NCBI GenBank assembly: GCA_030674155.1
Contig: CM060329.1
Span: 14,386,667-14,426,666, forward strand
DNA: 40,000 nucleotides
Direction of reading: 5' to 3'
DNA from: Stramonita haemastoma
Taxonomy: Eukaryota; Mollusca; Gastropoda; Neogastropoda; Muricidae
Shown: piece by piece, positions 20,825 to 31,208 of the stretch
How the letters are laid out: each line of letters opens with the position of its first letter
How positions within the stretch are numbered: the stretch's first letter is position 1
The notes under the pieces: model-generated
Databases searched by the model: none
What the model was told of the DNA's origin: nothing
The model's input: only the letters and a program-made list of their open reading frames with translations
Program-made: the position numbers and the translations under genes

Positions 20825-22217
20825 ATGACATATTTTACAGTGGAAAGTTCGCGGGGCGTCCAACAGGGAGGAGCTGCAGCTTCTCTGCCGGGACCACAGA
20901 CCGGCCGTGGTCGCACTCCAGGAGACGCTTTTAAGGGAGGAAAAAGATTTTAATTTGCCCGGTTATAGCTCCATCCATGAAAGGGCCAAGCCCACCAGTG
21001 TGGAACCTCCGGGGGTGTGAGCTTGTTAATCAGAAATTCCTTGCTGTACAGCTGTGTGGTCCTCAACACTCCTCTCCAGGCGGTGGCTGCTAGGGTCACG
21101 CTGCACAAGACAGTCACGGTCTGCAGCATCTACCTGTCTCTGTCGGTGGCGGTGAGGAAGGCGGACTTGGTGTCGTTGGTTCAGCAGTTGCCTCCCCCCT
21201 TCCTGTTGAGCGAAAAGTCGTCCGCGAGGGGCCTCCTCCTTGAGGAGGTGTTTCTGGAGCAGGACCTGTGCGTGCTGAACACCAAGGTTCCTACTTATCT
21301 GCATTCCTCAAACGGTATGCTGTCATGTCTGGATCTGTCAGTCTGCGATCCCTCGTTGGTCTTGGACTTTCGATGGGAAGTGCGTGACGATCTGCACGGC
21401 AGCGACCATTTTCCGGTGGTCTTGGCGCGGAGTGGGGCGGCAGAGGAAGCCTGTACGCAGAGGTTTGATGTCAGGAGGGCCAACTGGGATGCCTTCAGGG
21501 CCGACCTTGTTTCCGGGATGGACGAGGAGGCTGTCTTGTCTGCGGAAGATCCGGCGGAGGCACTGACGTTGTGCGTGGTTCAGGCTGCGAGGTGGTCGGT
21601 TCCCAGGACCAGCAGTCGAACTGGGGGCGCCCAGGGTGCCCTGGTTCAACAAGAAATGCAGGGTGGTCAGGAAGGAATGCAAAAAGGCGCAGCGTCGGGT
21701 CAGGCAGCAACCGTGTCCGGCGGCGGTTTTGGCCCACCAGAAACTGCGGGCCAAGTCCTGCTTCGTCTTCAAGTCCAGCAGGCGTGAGGCGTGGAGGCAC
21801 TTTTGCTCCAAGCTGAACATCAGGACCTCCAGCAAGAAGGTCTGGAGGGTGATTGCGAAGATCAAGGGGCAGGGCGCCTCCACGTCGATCAACCATTTGC
21901 GCTTGGGGGACGCTTTGGTCACCGACAGGGAGGCGGTGGCTAATCTGCTGGCCGCCACCTTGAGGGCAAACTCGTCGGCGGAAACGAAAACCCAGGAGTT
22001 CTTGAACACGAAGCGGCGTCGGGAGAGAGTGCCTTTGAGTTTTGCGTCCAGCAACAAGGAAGTCTACAACCTGCCATTTTCTTTCCCGGAGCTGAAGAGC
22101 GCCTTGCAGTCTTGTGGCGAGACTTTGGCGGGCCCAGACGAGGTACACTATGGCCTTCTGAGGGACCTTCCTGAGGTATGTCTGCGGACCCTCTTGAGGG
22201 TTTACAACCGGATCTAG
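20825..22217 (+). pseudogene. Element A copy 2 ORF2, endonuclease and linker, broken
   Basis: ATG 20825 corresponds to 4108 in copy 1, but a 2-base loss shifts the frame at once. The frame is regained from about 21017 (SLLIRNSLLYSC). Compared with copy 1, about 36 bases are missing near 21207, so LLGDFNRHSPLWGS is replaced by LLSEKSS. This removes the endonuclease metal-binding motif. GSDHFPVVL is kept. A further frameshift near 21620 and a TAG at 22215, where copy 1 has TGG, separate this from the RT. Confidence 0.83.
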
Positions 22218-23429
22218 ATGACGGGTTTTTTTCCCCCGTCCTGGGAGATGGCCTGCGTCGTCCCTATCCCGAAACCCGGCAAGGACCTTAGGGACCCCGG
22301 CAATTACAGGCCGATCGTGCTCACCAGCTGCATTTGTAAGGTGATGGAGAAAATGGTCAACAACCACCTGGTGTGGCATCTGGAGGCGAGGGGCCTTCTG
22401 GCCAGGGAGCAGTGTGGTTTCCGCAAGAATCGTTGCACCGTGGACCACCTGGTCCACCTTGAGATGACAGTCCGGAACTCCTTTGTCAACGGGCGGCATG
22501 TGGTGGCCGTTTTCTTCGACCTGGAGAAGGCTTATGACACCACCTGGAGGTACGGCATCATGTCGGACCTGCGGGACTTGGGGTTTCGGGGTCAGTTGCT
22601 GATGTTTCTGCAGAATTTTTTGGCCAAGAGACGCTTCCAGGTGAGGGTGGGCTCCATGCTCGTGGAGATCTTCGAGCAGGAGATGGGGGTTCCTCATGGG
22701 AGCATCCTTTCCCTGACTCTCTTCAGAGTCAAGATCAACGACATCGTCAGGTCGGTCCATCAGGGGGTGGAGTGTTCGCTGTTCGTGGACGATTTCGCTT
22801 TGTACGCTACGGGAAGTACGTTTGCGGGGGTTCAGAGGCAGATACAGCTCTGCGTGAGCAAGGTTCAGGAATGGGTGCAAGATAATGGGTTCAAGTTTTC
22901 GGTCGCCAAAACGAAGTGCATTCACTTCACGAACAAGTCCAGAGAGCACTTCCCGGACCCCGTCATCCGCTTGGGAAAATCCATCATCCCGGCGGTGGCG
23001 GAGGCCAAATTCTTAGGCATTGTTTTCGACCGAAAGCTCAATTTCAGGAGCCACATTCAACATCTGAAAGCGTTGTGTCAGAGAGCCCTGAACCTCTTGC
23101 GAGTGATCGCCCATACTGACTGGGGAGCAGACAGGAGAACACTGCTGCACGTTTACAGGGCGCTGGTGCGCTCCAAGCTGGACTACGGATGCCAGGTGTA
23201 CGGCTCGGCGAGGCCTTCCTACCTGAAAACTCTGGACCCCGTCCACCACCAGGGGCTCCGGACCTGTCTCGGAGCCTTCCGGACGACGCCGGTGTACAGC
23301 CTGTACGCGGAAGCGGGAGAGCCTTCACTAAAAAACCGCCATCTGAAACTGACTTTGAATTATTACGTCAAACTGTATTCACAGTACAACAACCCGGCGT
23401 ACGATTGTGTCATGAATCCCCGGTTTTAG
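22218..23429 (+). pseudogene. Element A copy 2 ORF2, reverse transcriptase, motifs intact
   Basis: This is a continuous 403-codon frame: VVPIPKPGKDLRDPGNYRPI, EQCGFRKNRCTVDHL, motif A FFDLEKAYDTTW, motif B GVPHGSILSLTLF (Gln to His against copy 1), motif C FVDDFALYATG, then AKTKCIHFT and KFLGIVFDRKLNF of the thumb. It ends at TAG 23427-23429 after CVMNPRF. The same codon is TAG in copy 1 (about 7750), and in both copies the same frame continues into the RNase H region (AKFDKSPSAA), so the stop is shared between copies. Confidence 0.88.
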
Positions 23430-24476
23430 GCCAAGTTCGACAAATCGCCTTCTGCCGCCCGCCTCTGGGCATTCGGGTTCTTCCTCATCTCCGGGAGGCG
23501 GGCATCGATTTGGGGATTGTCTGTGACCTGCCCAAGTTGCCAGAGACGCCGATGGGATGGTGGAGACCCCGGTGGTTTGTTTTGAGCTTGCCTCCCACAG
23601 GAAAGACGTCACCAGCTCCACGGCGTATGGGGCCTTCTTTCGAGAGCTCTGTGCGTCGTATCCGTCCTACACCACGGTTTTTACGGACGGGTCCAAGTCG
23701 GAGGAGGGGGTGGCCTGCGCCGCCTATTGTCCCGCCAAGGAGTCGGCGCTTTCGGAGCGCCTGCCTTCGGATGCCTCGGTGTACACGGCCGAACTGAGCG
23801 CTCTGGTCTTGTCCCTGCAACTGATCTGGCGATGGCAAGGAAAGACTTCTTGGTCTGTACGGACTCGCTCTCTGCTCTGGAGGCTATCGCTTGCAGGAAC
23901 GTAAACCACCCTAGGCTTCAGGAGTTCTACGAGCTGTATGCTTCCTTGAGACGGGACGGGTGTGACGTGGTTTTGGTGTGGGTCCCGGGGCACGCGGGCA
24001 TTCGGGGCAACGAGACGGTTGACCGACTCGCCAGGCATGCCACGGAGCAGGAGGTTTCCGGGTCCACGGTGCCGTTCACGGATCTGAAACCTAGGAGCGA
24101 GCAATACGTGTATTCCCTCTGGCAGGAGGAGTGGAACGCTCAGACGGACAACAAGCTTTTTCGGATCCGTCCCAACCTGAAAGAGGTTTTCCCTCTGGGT
24201 GTCAAAAACCGAAGGGAGGCGACAGTGCTCACCAGGATACACACGGGTCATTCTCACATCACTCACGTTCACTTGCTGAAAGGCGAGGGAACCCCGTGGT
24301 GCGTGACTTGCGACGTGCGGGTGACCGTCAGGCATCTGCTCCTGGAGTGTCGGGATGTTCAGGATATTAGGCACAAGCATTTTACCGCGGACCCCCTAAA
24401 GATCCTCTTTCGGGATGTTACACCGGACACCATTTTTAACTTCCTGAGAGAATCCGGCTTTTTTCGTCTGATATGA
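23430..24476 (+). pseudogene. Element A copy 2 ORF2, RNase H and terminal zinc knuckle
   Basis: Frame changes near 23460 and 23840 break this part. Otherwise RNase H is complete: VFTDGSKSEEGVACAAYC (first Asp), VYTAELSALVLSLQ (Glu), VCTDSLSALEAI (Asp) and VLVWVPGHAGIRGNETVDRL (His and last Asp). CVTCDVRVTVRHLLLEC (C-x2-C-x7-H-x4-C) follows near the end and the frame closes with SGFFRLI at 24476. The 3' UTR is 24477-24783. In copy 1 the same region is much more decayed. Confidence 0.87.
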
Positions 24477-24883
24477 GCGAAAGGGGTATGGTTGGTCTCT
24501 AAGGACAAGGTTGTTTTAAGGAACCCGGTTTTGGTTTTATCTCGTTTTAAGTGTGATCGATGTGGGTTTTCCCACGACGCAGGGGCCGTCCTGGGCTGAC
24601 CCTTATGGTCGACCGGGGCGTCGATACAAGCAAGGACAGTTGAGTTGGTTTTATACCTCGTTTTAAACTGTACATAGTCGCACACTTTAAATACGAGTTT
24701 TAAAATGTGACGAGGCGATAGCCCTGATATGGCCTATGTGGTCGGCGGGCCTATAAGCACCATAATTGGATTGGATTGGATTGGAGACCACGGTCATTTC
24801 AATTTGGCTGTATTGTGAGATAGGTTCTACAAACTTCTGTTTTTCCTCTTCTTCTTTATTCACATCGTTGCAAAGCATGGCAA

Positions 24884-25110
24884 GTTAAGTCAAGTCCAAA
24901 TAATCTTTATTGAGGGCAAAGGAGTAAGCGTGCACATTTTTCTCCATCATACCCTCAAACAAAATTCGGTATAAAGTACAAGAGTCATTGGGGCACGAAA
25001 CTGAAGAGCTAGTCACTAATTCCTCCATCCATGTTGGTTATGTGCTAATTGCAAACAAACGCATACACATACATAGCATCAAGAAGGCAAAAAAACAAAT
25101 AAACGTACAA
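24884..25110 (-). mobile_element. 3' end of the LINE family nested at 6627-7626, 5'-truncated
   Basis: AAGTTAAGTCAAGTCCAAAT, ATCTTTATTGAGGGCAAAGG, AAGCGTGCAC and ATACCCTCA parallel the plus-strand sequence at 6640-6725 (CAAGTCAAAATGATCTTTAT, TGAGGGTAAAAGATTAAG). Only a short 3' UTR piece is present. 25110-25370 is A-rich sequence with nothing else recognised. Confidence 0.7.
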
Positions 25111-25375
25111 ATGAAAAAAAAAACACAAAAAACATGAACACCAGAGCAAACGAAATCAAAGCTTAATAAGAGCCAAGGCAAGAACAGCCAACCAGACAGT
25201 AACCCAGCCAAAGGGAGAAAAACGCCACAAAAAAGTCGGAAAACCAGCAACACGTACAAAACTACCAAGATTTTTTCAAGATAATGACAATTATCAACCG
25301 TTGAAGATAATGACAATGATGGACGTAATAATATCAATGTTGAGAATAATGATAATAATGATGATGATGCTGACA

Positions 25376-25384
25376 ATGCTGCTG

Positions 25385-25456
<72 letters not shown>

Positions 25457-25466
25457 TTGCTACTAC

Positions 25467-25533
<67 letters not shown>

Positions 25534-25551
25534 TTGCTACTACTGCTGCTG

Positions 25552-25590
<39 letters not shown>

Positions 25591-25612
25591 TACTCTACTA
25601 CTACTACTACAT

Positions 25613-25666
<54 letters not shown>

Positions 25667-25702
25667 TACTATTACCACTACCGCTGCTACTGCTGCTGAT
25701 AA
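25376..25702. repeat. (CTA)n trinucleotide repeat with (CTG)n islands, about 320 bases
   Basis: CTA/ACT triplets with very few interruptions, CTG at about 25470-25498 and short TTGCTA units. The poly-Leu/poly-Tyr frames across it are artefacts. Confidence 0.97.
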
Positions 25703-25867
25703 TGATGTGAAGTGATGGCCTTAGTGCATTACTAGCATATCAAACATAAGAAAACGAAATGTTTGCAAACAAAGGAAAAAGAAAAACAGCGGGAAAACAT
25801 CCATCTGAACCGCTATTGACGCGGCACACACGTGTGCAGACAGGCAGACTGACGAGCAAACAGACAG

Positions 25868-25869
25868 AA

Positions 25870-25933
<64 letters not shown>

Positions 25934-25969
25934 CACACACAACACGCGCCACACACACACACACACAAC

Positions 25970-26026
<57 letters not shown>

Positions 26027-26053
26027 CAACACACATTGAAGTGTGTGTGTGTG

Positions 26054-26086
<33 letters not shown>

Positions 26087-26110
26087 CATTTTTAACGTCT
26101 ATCCACTAGA

Positions 26111-26199
<89 letters not shown>

Positions 26200-26244
26200 T
26201 CAAGCATGTGTTCGCGCGCACGCTCGCGTGTGTGTATGTGTGTG

Positions 26245-26279
<35 letters not shown>

Positions 26280-26330
26280 TGTTGTTGTTCTTCTTCTTCT
26301 TCTTCTTCTTCTTCTTCTTCTTCTTGTCCT
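25868..26330. repeat. (CA)n then (TG)n back-to-back, followed by (TTG)n and (TTC)n
   Basis: CA occupies 25868-26035, with ACACAACACGC-type interruptions. It is followed at once by CATTGAAGTG and TG runs at 26041-26087 and 26111-26195, then TTG triplets (26247-26290) and TTC triplets (26290-26325). The CA/TG junction is an inverted repeat. 26330-26500 and the (AT)n at 26505-26575 contain no gene. Confidence 0.97.
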
Positions 26331-26508
26331 TCTTTTTCAATTGTCTATTGTCTATTCACAGTAAGTGCTATTAGACACAAAAAGGCAAATAATTCAGAAA
26401 AAGTGAAGGAACTAACAACTATAACCATAATACAATGAAGTAACTGAATTCATACTACAAAAACAACTGTGTAACTAATGTGACTACAACAGCTTAAAAA
26501 GATATATG

Positions 26509-26541
<33 letters not shown>

Positions 26542-26679
26542 ATATATATATATTATAATTATATATTATATTATGTGAAAAGAACATAAAAAATGTATAA
26601 CAATTTCGAGAACTATACCATGGTGGCAAATTGCTCTGCATTAGTTCATATAAATGACATTAACTATACTTGCACTTGC

Positions 26680-27960
26680 AAATTACTAATACAACTCTCT
26701 TTCAACAACAAAGCAATTTTCACAGAGCAATTTACAGCTGTTTAACTCTTTCTGTAAAGATCTCTGACGTATGGTGGGAAGATGCTTTTTTAACACTTGA
26801 CATGCGAAAAGAATATGAATGCTTGAGATTACCCCTCCACACACACAATGTACATTTCTGGAAAGTTTTGTATGGAAAGTAATTTTCAGTCTATTAATAA
26901 GATTTATGACTGGCCTTTGGCGTGATTTATCTAATCTGTATGATGACATGGAAAGAATTTTAGGATAAAAAATAAAACTGGTATCATAGGAATACCCCGC
27001 ATCTTCTTGTTTTTTCCCTTACATGTTTCCAGCAAGCACTTTCCAACAGGTTATAATTCTCATGAACTGTCATTGGTAAATTCAAGATAGCAGCAGAGTA
27101 TGCTGGTGCTGCAGCATTTTAAGCTGCTCTGACAACCTTTTCACTATAATCAAAAATATTGCAATGAGATGGTACCAAGCCAAAGGTGACACTGGTGCTT
27201 CTTAAAATGAGAAAGTGTATAATAAGTTGATTTGTTTCAGTTATAAGATCTTGTGTAACATTAGACCCAGAGTTTTTAAGAGATTGTAAATCAGATTTTG
27301 AATTAACGAAACCTGTCAAATAGCCCAAGGAAAGTCAATTAGGTAAGTTAAAGCCATCAGAATAGCAGTCAGCTCAACTGTAAAAATAGAAGGTTTTTTC
27401 CAATATGGTATAATTTTTCAACCTTTAAGGAGGAAATTATAAAGGCTGCACCTCCATCAGTACTATTTAGAAGAGATACATCGGTATAGATTTTAAGATG
27501 TGAAGGGCCGTTGTTTATTATGTGCTTTTTCACATGAATGCTGAGAATGTGACTTCTTTTTTTACAGGTAGAATGATCAATGTCAAAAGAAGCTATTTGA
27601 AGTTCCCATGAAGGACTAGGAAGTAAATGAGGCGTAGACTATTTCATTACTCTGGGGTTAAGTTTTGACTTTTCAAAAAGATCTACTGTGAAAGTGCCAA
27701 TTGTGGTAAGAGAACATTTTGGGGGGTGGCTCTGTTAGGAAAATGCTCATCCGATCTCATATAGATTTCATGATCGATATTGTTTTCAGTAGCTGAGCTT
27801 TTTATTGTGTACTTTGCAAGCATCGATTTGTGATATTCATCCAGAGGCAGAACTCCTATTTCTTTGTAGGTACCTAAGGACGAGGTATGTGATGGCACAC
27901 ACAAAGCAAGGCGAAAGGCTTTACAATCGAGACTCCTTTTTTCAGTAAATGCTTTAAGGC
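26680..27960 (-). pseudogene. RNase H-bearing LINE remnant, pol C-terminus
   Basis: Minus-strand pieces in order: 27904-27683 (LGTYKEIGVLPLDEYHKSML, the link after the RT), IASFDIDHSTCKKRSHILSI near 27590, the RNase H start KIYTDVSLLNSTDGGAAFII near 27500, TVELTAILMALTYLI near 27370, VTFGLVPSHCNI near 27180, then 26949-26686 with a Cys/His stretch HCVCGGVISSIHILFACQ, the usual C-terminal knuckle. Stops and frameshifts lie between them, so it is dead. It is AT-rich like the element at 37676. It resembles I/Nimb-type LINEs, but the RT itself is missing. Confidence 0.7.
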
Positions 27961-28033
27961 AGCCTAACTAAACAAATGAATACACTTGCCTACCTTGAAT
28001 ATCGGCAGAGCGGACTTTGTAGGCATTTGCGTA

Positions 28034-28034
28034 A

Positions 28035-28065
<31 letters not shown>

Positions 28066-28087
28066 TACATACATACATACATACATA
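28034..28087. repeat. (CA)n followed by (CATA)n
   Basis: About 28 bases of CA and about 26 of CATA, ending at the first LTR-like repeat. Confidence 0.95.
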
Positions 28088-28331
28088 TGTAACAGAGTGC
28101 AGATATTTGATCTGCCGCGACTCTGTACAACTTCTCGCAACGACAGCACGGTCAGACAGTGGGAATGTGGCCTCTAAAGAGAGGCTGCATAAATACTACA
28201 TTTTACCGCTACGGGCAAAGTGCATGCAGAGGTCGGCTTTCGACCACCCCCCAACGAAAACGTTACACCCACGTCGCTGCGATTGGCAGTTCCGATCGCA
28301 AGGGAAGTAATCTAATTACCGCCCTGCCACA
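28088..28331 (+). repeat. LTR-like direct repeat, left copy (244 bases)
   Basis: Begins TGTAACAGAGTGCAG and ends ACCGCCCTGCCACA, the TG...CA ends expected of an LTR. The first 40 bases contain nested inverted repeats (ACAGAGT ... ACTCTGT and CAGAT ... ATCTG). CATAAATAC near 28190 could be a TATA box. It is nearly identical to 28445-28723 except for about 35 bases missing here after CCCCCCAACGA. Confidence 0.6.
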
Positions 28332-28444
28332 TCCACCACCGCTGACTTTGTGCCGCGTCCCGAGGCACAGTGGGTACTGACCAGCGTATTTGACGCTCAG
28401 ATCAGTAGTCCCAAGTTCTTTCCATCCTGCTCGCAGCGCCACTT
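28332..28444 (+). other. 113-base spacer between the LTR-like repeats
   Basis: The sequence starts TCCACCACCGCTGACTTTG and ends CTCGCAGCGCCACTT. It shows no coding frame, no clear primer-binding site matching a tRNA I know, and no polypurine tract before the right repeat. If this is an LTR element it is a TRIM-like miniature or a large internal deletion. Confidence 0.5.
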
Positions 28445-28723
28445 TGTAACAGAGTGCAGATATTTGATCTGCCGCGACTCTGTACAACTTCTCGGCAACG
28501 ACAGCACGGTCAGACAGTGGGAATGTGGCCTCTAAAGAGAGGCTGCATAAATACTACATTTTACCGCTACGGGCAAAGTGCATGCAGAGGTCGGCTTTCG
28601 ACCACCCCCCAACGATACAGAACGTCGCACAATTCACAGGTGTGGATCCAAACGTTACACCCACGTCGCTGCGATTGGCAGTTCCGATCGCAAGGGAAGT
28701 AATCTAATTACCGCCCTGCCACA
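28445..28723 (+). repeat. LTR-like direct repeat, right copy (279 bases)
   Basis: It has the same TGTAACAG...CTGCCACA ends. It differs from the left copy by one extra G (CTCGGCAACG) and by the extra segment ATACAGAACGTCGCACAATT (and about 15 more bases) near 28615-28650. The flank returns to CATACATGCACACATA, so the pair lies within CA/CATA repeat. Confidence 0.6.
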
Positions 28724-28822
28724 CATACATGCACACATAACTATACACACACACTAACGGAAACACACACACAAACATGCTCATGCACATACACACACAT
28801 ACATACACACACACACCACACA

Positions 28823-28900
<78 letters not shown>

Positions 28901-28928
28901 GACACACACACATAAACACACAAAGTAT
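28724..28928. repeat. (CA)n / (CACG)n microsatellite
   Basis: CA-rich sequence with about ten CACG units at 28825-28866. It runs directly into the RNase H fragment. Confidence 0.95.
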
Positions 28929-29840
28929 ACACCGACGGATCTGTCTTAGAGTCGGGCATGTGCGGGTCTGCATTCGTTATACGTGACTTAAAAGTAAAAA
29001 GATATTTTTGTATTGGAAAAGGTTTTACACTATTCAAATCTGAATTGTTTTCAATTTTTATGGCGCTAATTATCTTTTCAACTCATTTACATATCGTTTT
29101 TTGGGGGGTTGATTCAAAATCACTTTTACTTGCCTTGAAACATTGGGAATCTAAACTGAGAAATAACGTTATCTTTGAAATCAAGTTCTTTGTGCATTCT
29201 CTTGTTTCTAAAGGTAATGGGATAAATTTTTGCTGGGTGCCATCACATTGCGGTCTTTACTGGAACGAGTGGGCAGATTCTCTGGCAAAACGCCATGCAT
29301 CGGAATGTACAAGTGACATAATGATTAATAGTATAAGTCTACTTTTATATTCATTTGAAATTATTTCAGTTCTTGCAAACTCTATGTGATCAGAGTTTTT
29401 TAGAATTCAATTTGATCGTTTGTGTTGCCCACGAAATATAGAAATTATAATTCACAAACCTCGTCCAAATGTTGGAAGAACAAAACATTCCAAAACTGTT
29501 TTCTGCATTTGTTCTGCTATCATATTAGTCCACCACATATTGTTTGATTGCCTTGTGCTCATTGCCTAGTATAAAAATAGAAAAAAAATAAGGAAATATC
29601 CAAAGTGTTGTGTATGATTCCGAGTCGCATGTCCTGATAACAGTTGCAGAAAGTATTTGCCAGTCACCTGTAGGACAGTTACTGTAAATTAAATTTTATA
29701 AACTTAACACCATCCATTACATTCTTCATCCTTCCACCTTTCCCCCATCCCCTCTTTCTGTACATTCTTAACATGAATGTACCATTGTCTAAATCACCTT
29801 GTAGTGAATGGACATTAAACCAATGAGAAGAAGAAGGAGA
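28929..29840 (+). pseudogene. RNase H and C-terminus of a LINE, with 3' UTR
   Basis: From about 28929 the frame reads VYTDGSVLESGMCGSAFVIR (first RNase H Asp). It continues with FKSELFSIFMALII (Glu), GVDSKSLLLALKHW (Asp) and FCWVPSHCGLYWNEWADSLA (His, final Asp), to a TGA at 29387. After the stop, CCPRNIEI, CICSAI and LVHHILFDCLVL give a degraded knuckle near 29510-29560. The rest is 3' UTR ending TGGACATTAAACCAATGAGA plus AAG repeats at about 29840. All RNase H catalytic residues are visible, but the upstream RT is absent. It lies in the opposite orientation to the remnant at 26680-27960. Confidence 0.75.
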
Positions 29841-29841
29841 A

Positions 29842-29844
<3 letters not shown>

Positions 29845-29893
<49 letters not shown>

Positions 29894-29931
29894 CATGCAC
29901 GCACGCTCGCATGCACACACACACACACACA

Positions 29932-30003
<72 letters not shown>
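29845..30003. repeat. (CA)n followed by (CT)n
   Basis: About 45 bases of CA, CATGCACG units, CA again, then about 70 bases of CT. Confidence 0.97.
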
Positions 30004-30007
<4 letters not shown>

Positions 30008-30084
30008 GTAGCAATTTCACAAGCAAGGTCTAATATTTTACCTTTTACAATGTGTATAGATATAGCGATAATACTTAAAACAGA

Positions 30085-30150
30085 TTGTGTCCGTTTTGTA
30101 GAACGAAAACTGAAAATGAAGCGCACTTTCTAATGGAATGTTACATGTAA
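30085..30150 (+). pseudogene. Zinc-knuckle remnant of a retroelement C-terminus
   Basis: One frame reads CPFCRTKTENEAHFLMEC (C-x2-C ... H-x4-C), a form common at the C-terminus of LINE pol proteins, followed by a TAA. Nothing upstream can be joined to it. 30150-30550 shows no further recognisable feature. Confidence 0.4.
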
Positions 30151-30554
30151 ACAACCTTGAGAGAAAAGTTTTTAAGCAAGTGTAGATCTGCTCAAAGTAG
30201 CAAATGATGAGTACATGCATGGTTTGTCTAGATATATTTTTCATTCTATTAACAAAAGGAAAACAATGTTGTCTTAAGCGGCTTTTGAATAACAGTTGCT
30301 ATTTGATATGTACTCAATATACATGATTTTTCCTAAACATCATAGCCTTTCTATGATTAGGTTATGGTTGATTTGAGGTTTATAATTAGGACAAAGAGTA
30401 AATGTGTGTTTTCTTCTTCAATCAGTGACAAATCATTTCTTATTTGTGCATTTGCTTTACAAATAATATGGAAGAACCCATTGGTACACCCCAAGCCCAA
30501 CCAATGTATTGTGGTCCAAGGCCAATGTACATTGAATCATTTCAGTGTTCAGTG

Positions 30555-30634
30555 TTCTCTCTCTCTTTCCCCTCTCTCCCTCCCCCCCCCCCCTCTCTCT
30601 CTCTCTCCCTCTCTCCCCCCTCTCTCCTCCTTCA

Positions 30635-30665
<31 letters not shown>

Positions 30666-30752
30666 TTCTCTCTGTCTCTCTCTCTTTCTTTAAGGGGGAA
30701 AAAACAGAATGAGAACCGGGAGAAAACTGATAGGCCGCACGTGCATAGGTGT

Positions 30753-30826
<74 letters not shown>
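30555..30826. repeat. CT/C-rich tract and (TG)n
   Basis: 30555-30690 is CT with poly-C blocks. 30748-30825 is about 78 bases of TG. Confidence 0.96.
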
Positions 30827-30827
<1 letters not shown>

Positions 30828-31059
30828 CAGTTATAACTTTTGCAGGCTGATGAAATGTAAATCTCGAAAAATTCTCACGTCTCTCTCATAATTCATAAGA
30901 ATTGCAGATATTTCCTGAAATTTCATTTGATGCATTTCACGAGTGTAGATTGGGTTGTTGTTGTTTGTTTGTGGTTTGTTTGGGGTTTTGTTTTTTTTTG
31001 GTTTACAAAATTTGACATACCTTAAAAAAAAAGTCTTCAGTTTTTAATATTGTTTTTTT

Positions 31060-31208
31060 TATCTTTTTGTGATGAATTGTTGCTTTTCAATTTCTGTTGA
31101 TATTGATAATACTTTTGTCTGTATTGCTGTAAGGTTTCTTTTCTCCTGTTGAACTTTTGTTATCCTCCATGCCCCAAAAGGGGTGACAGGAATTAAATCT
31201 TGAATCTT
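31060..31208 (+). mobile_element. LINE 3' UTR end with TTGAATCTTG tail
   Basis: The sequence CATGCCCCAAAAGGGGTGAC AGGAATTAAATCTTGAATCTTG has a short hairpin (CCCC AAAA GGGG) followed by a repeat tail. From memory this is the usual 3' end of CR1/jockey-like LINEs in molluscs. No coding part is recognisable upstream. 31209-31355 is TG/TATG-rich. Confidence 0.5.

Larger units (their letters stand above)
19074..24783 (+). mobile_element. Element A copy 2: full-length I-clade-like non-LTR retrotransposon with target duplication
   Basis: This 5.7 kb copy is bounded by perfect 12-base duplications GAGACCACGGTC (19062-19073 and 24784-24795) and ends with ATTGGATTGGATTGG, so both ends are defined. 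The order is a leader of about 600 bases, ORF1, ORF2 (EN, RT, RNase H, zinc knuckle) and a 3' UTR. It sits in sense orientation in the ITIH-like intron. It retains both RT catalytic Asp residues but has lost the endonuclease GDFN segment and carries several stops and frameshifts, so it is probably inactive. The leader contains a TATA-like CAGTATAAATAG and pyrimidine-rich sequence; an internal promoter is expected for this type but cannot be proven here. Confidence 0.95.

Noticed and set aside
21495..22949. 484-codon antisense frame opposite element A pol
   Set aside because: It lies exactly opposite the EN/RT coding region, matches no known domain, and is explained by the codon composition of the sense strand; it is not intact in copy 1.
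28088..28723. Hammerhead ribozyme (retrozyme) in the LTR-like repeats
   Set aside because: I looked for the CTGATGA...GAA core on both strands and did not find it.
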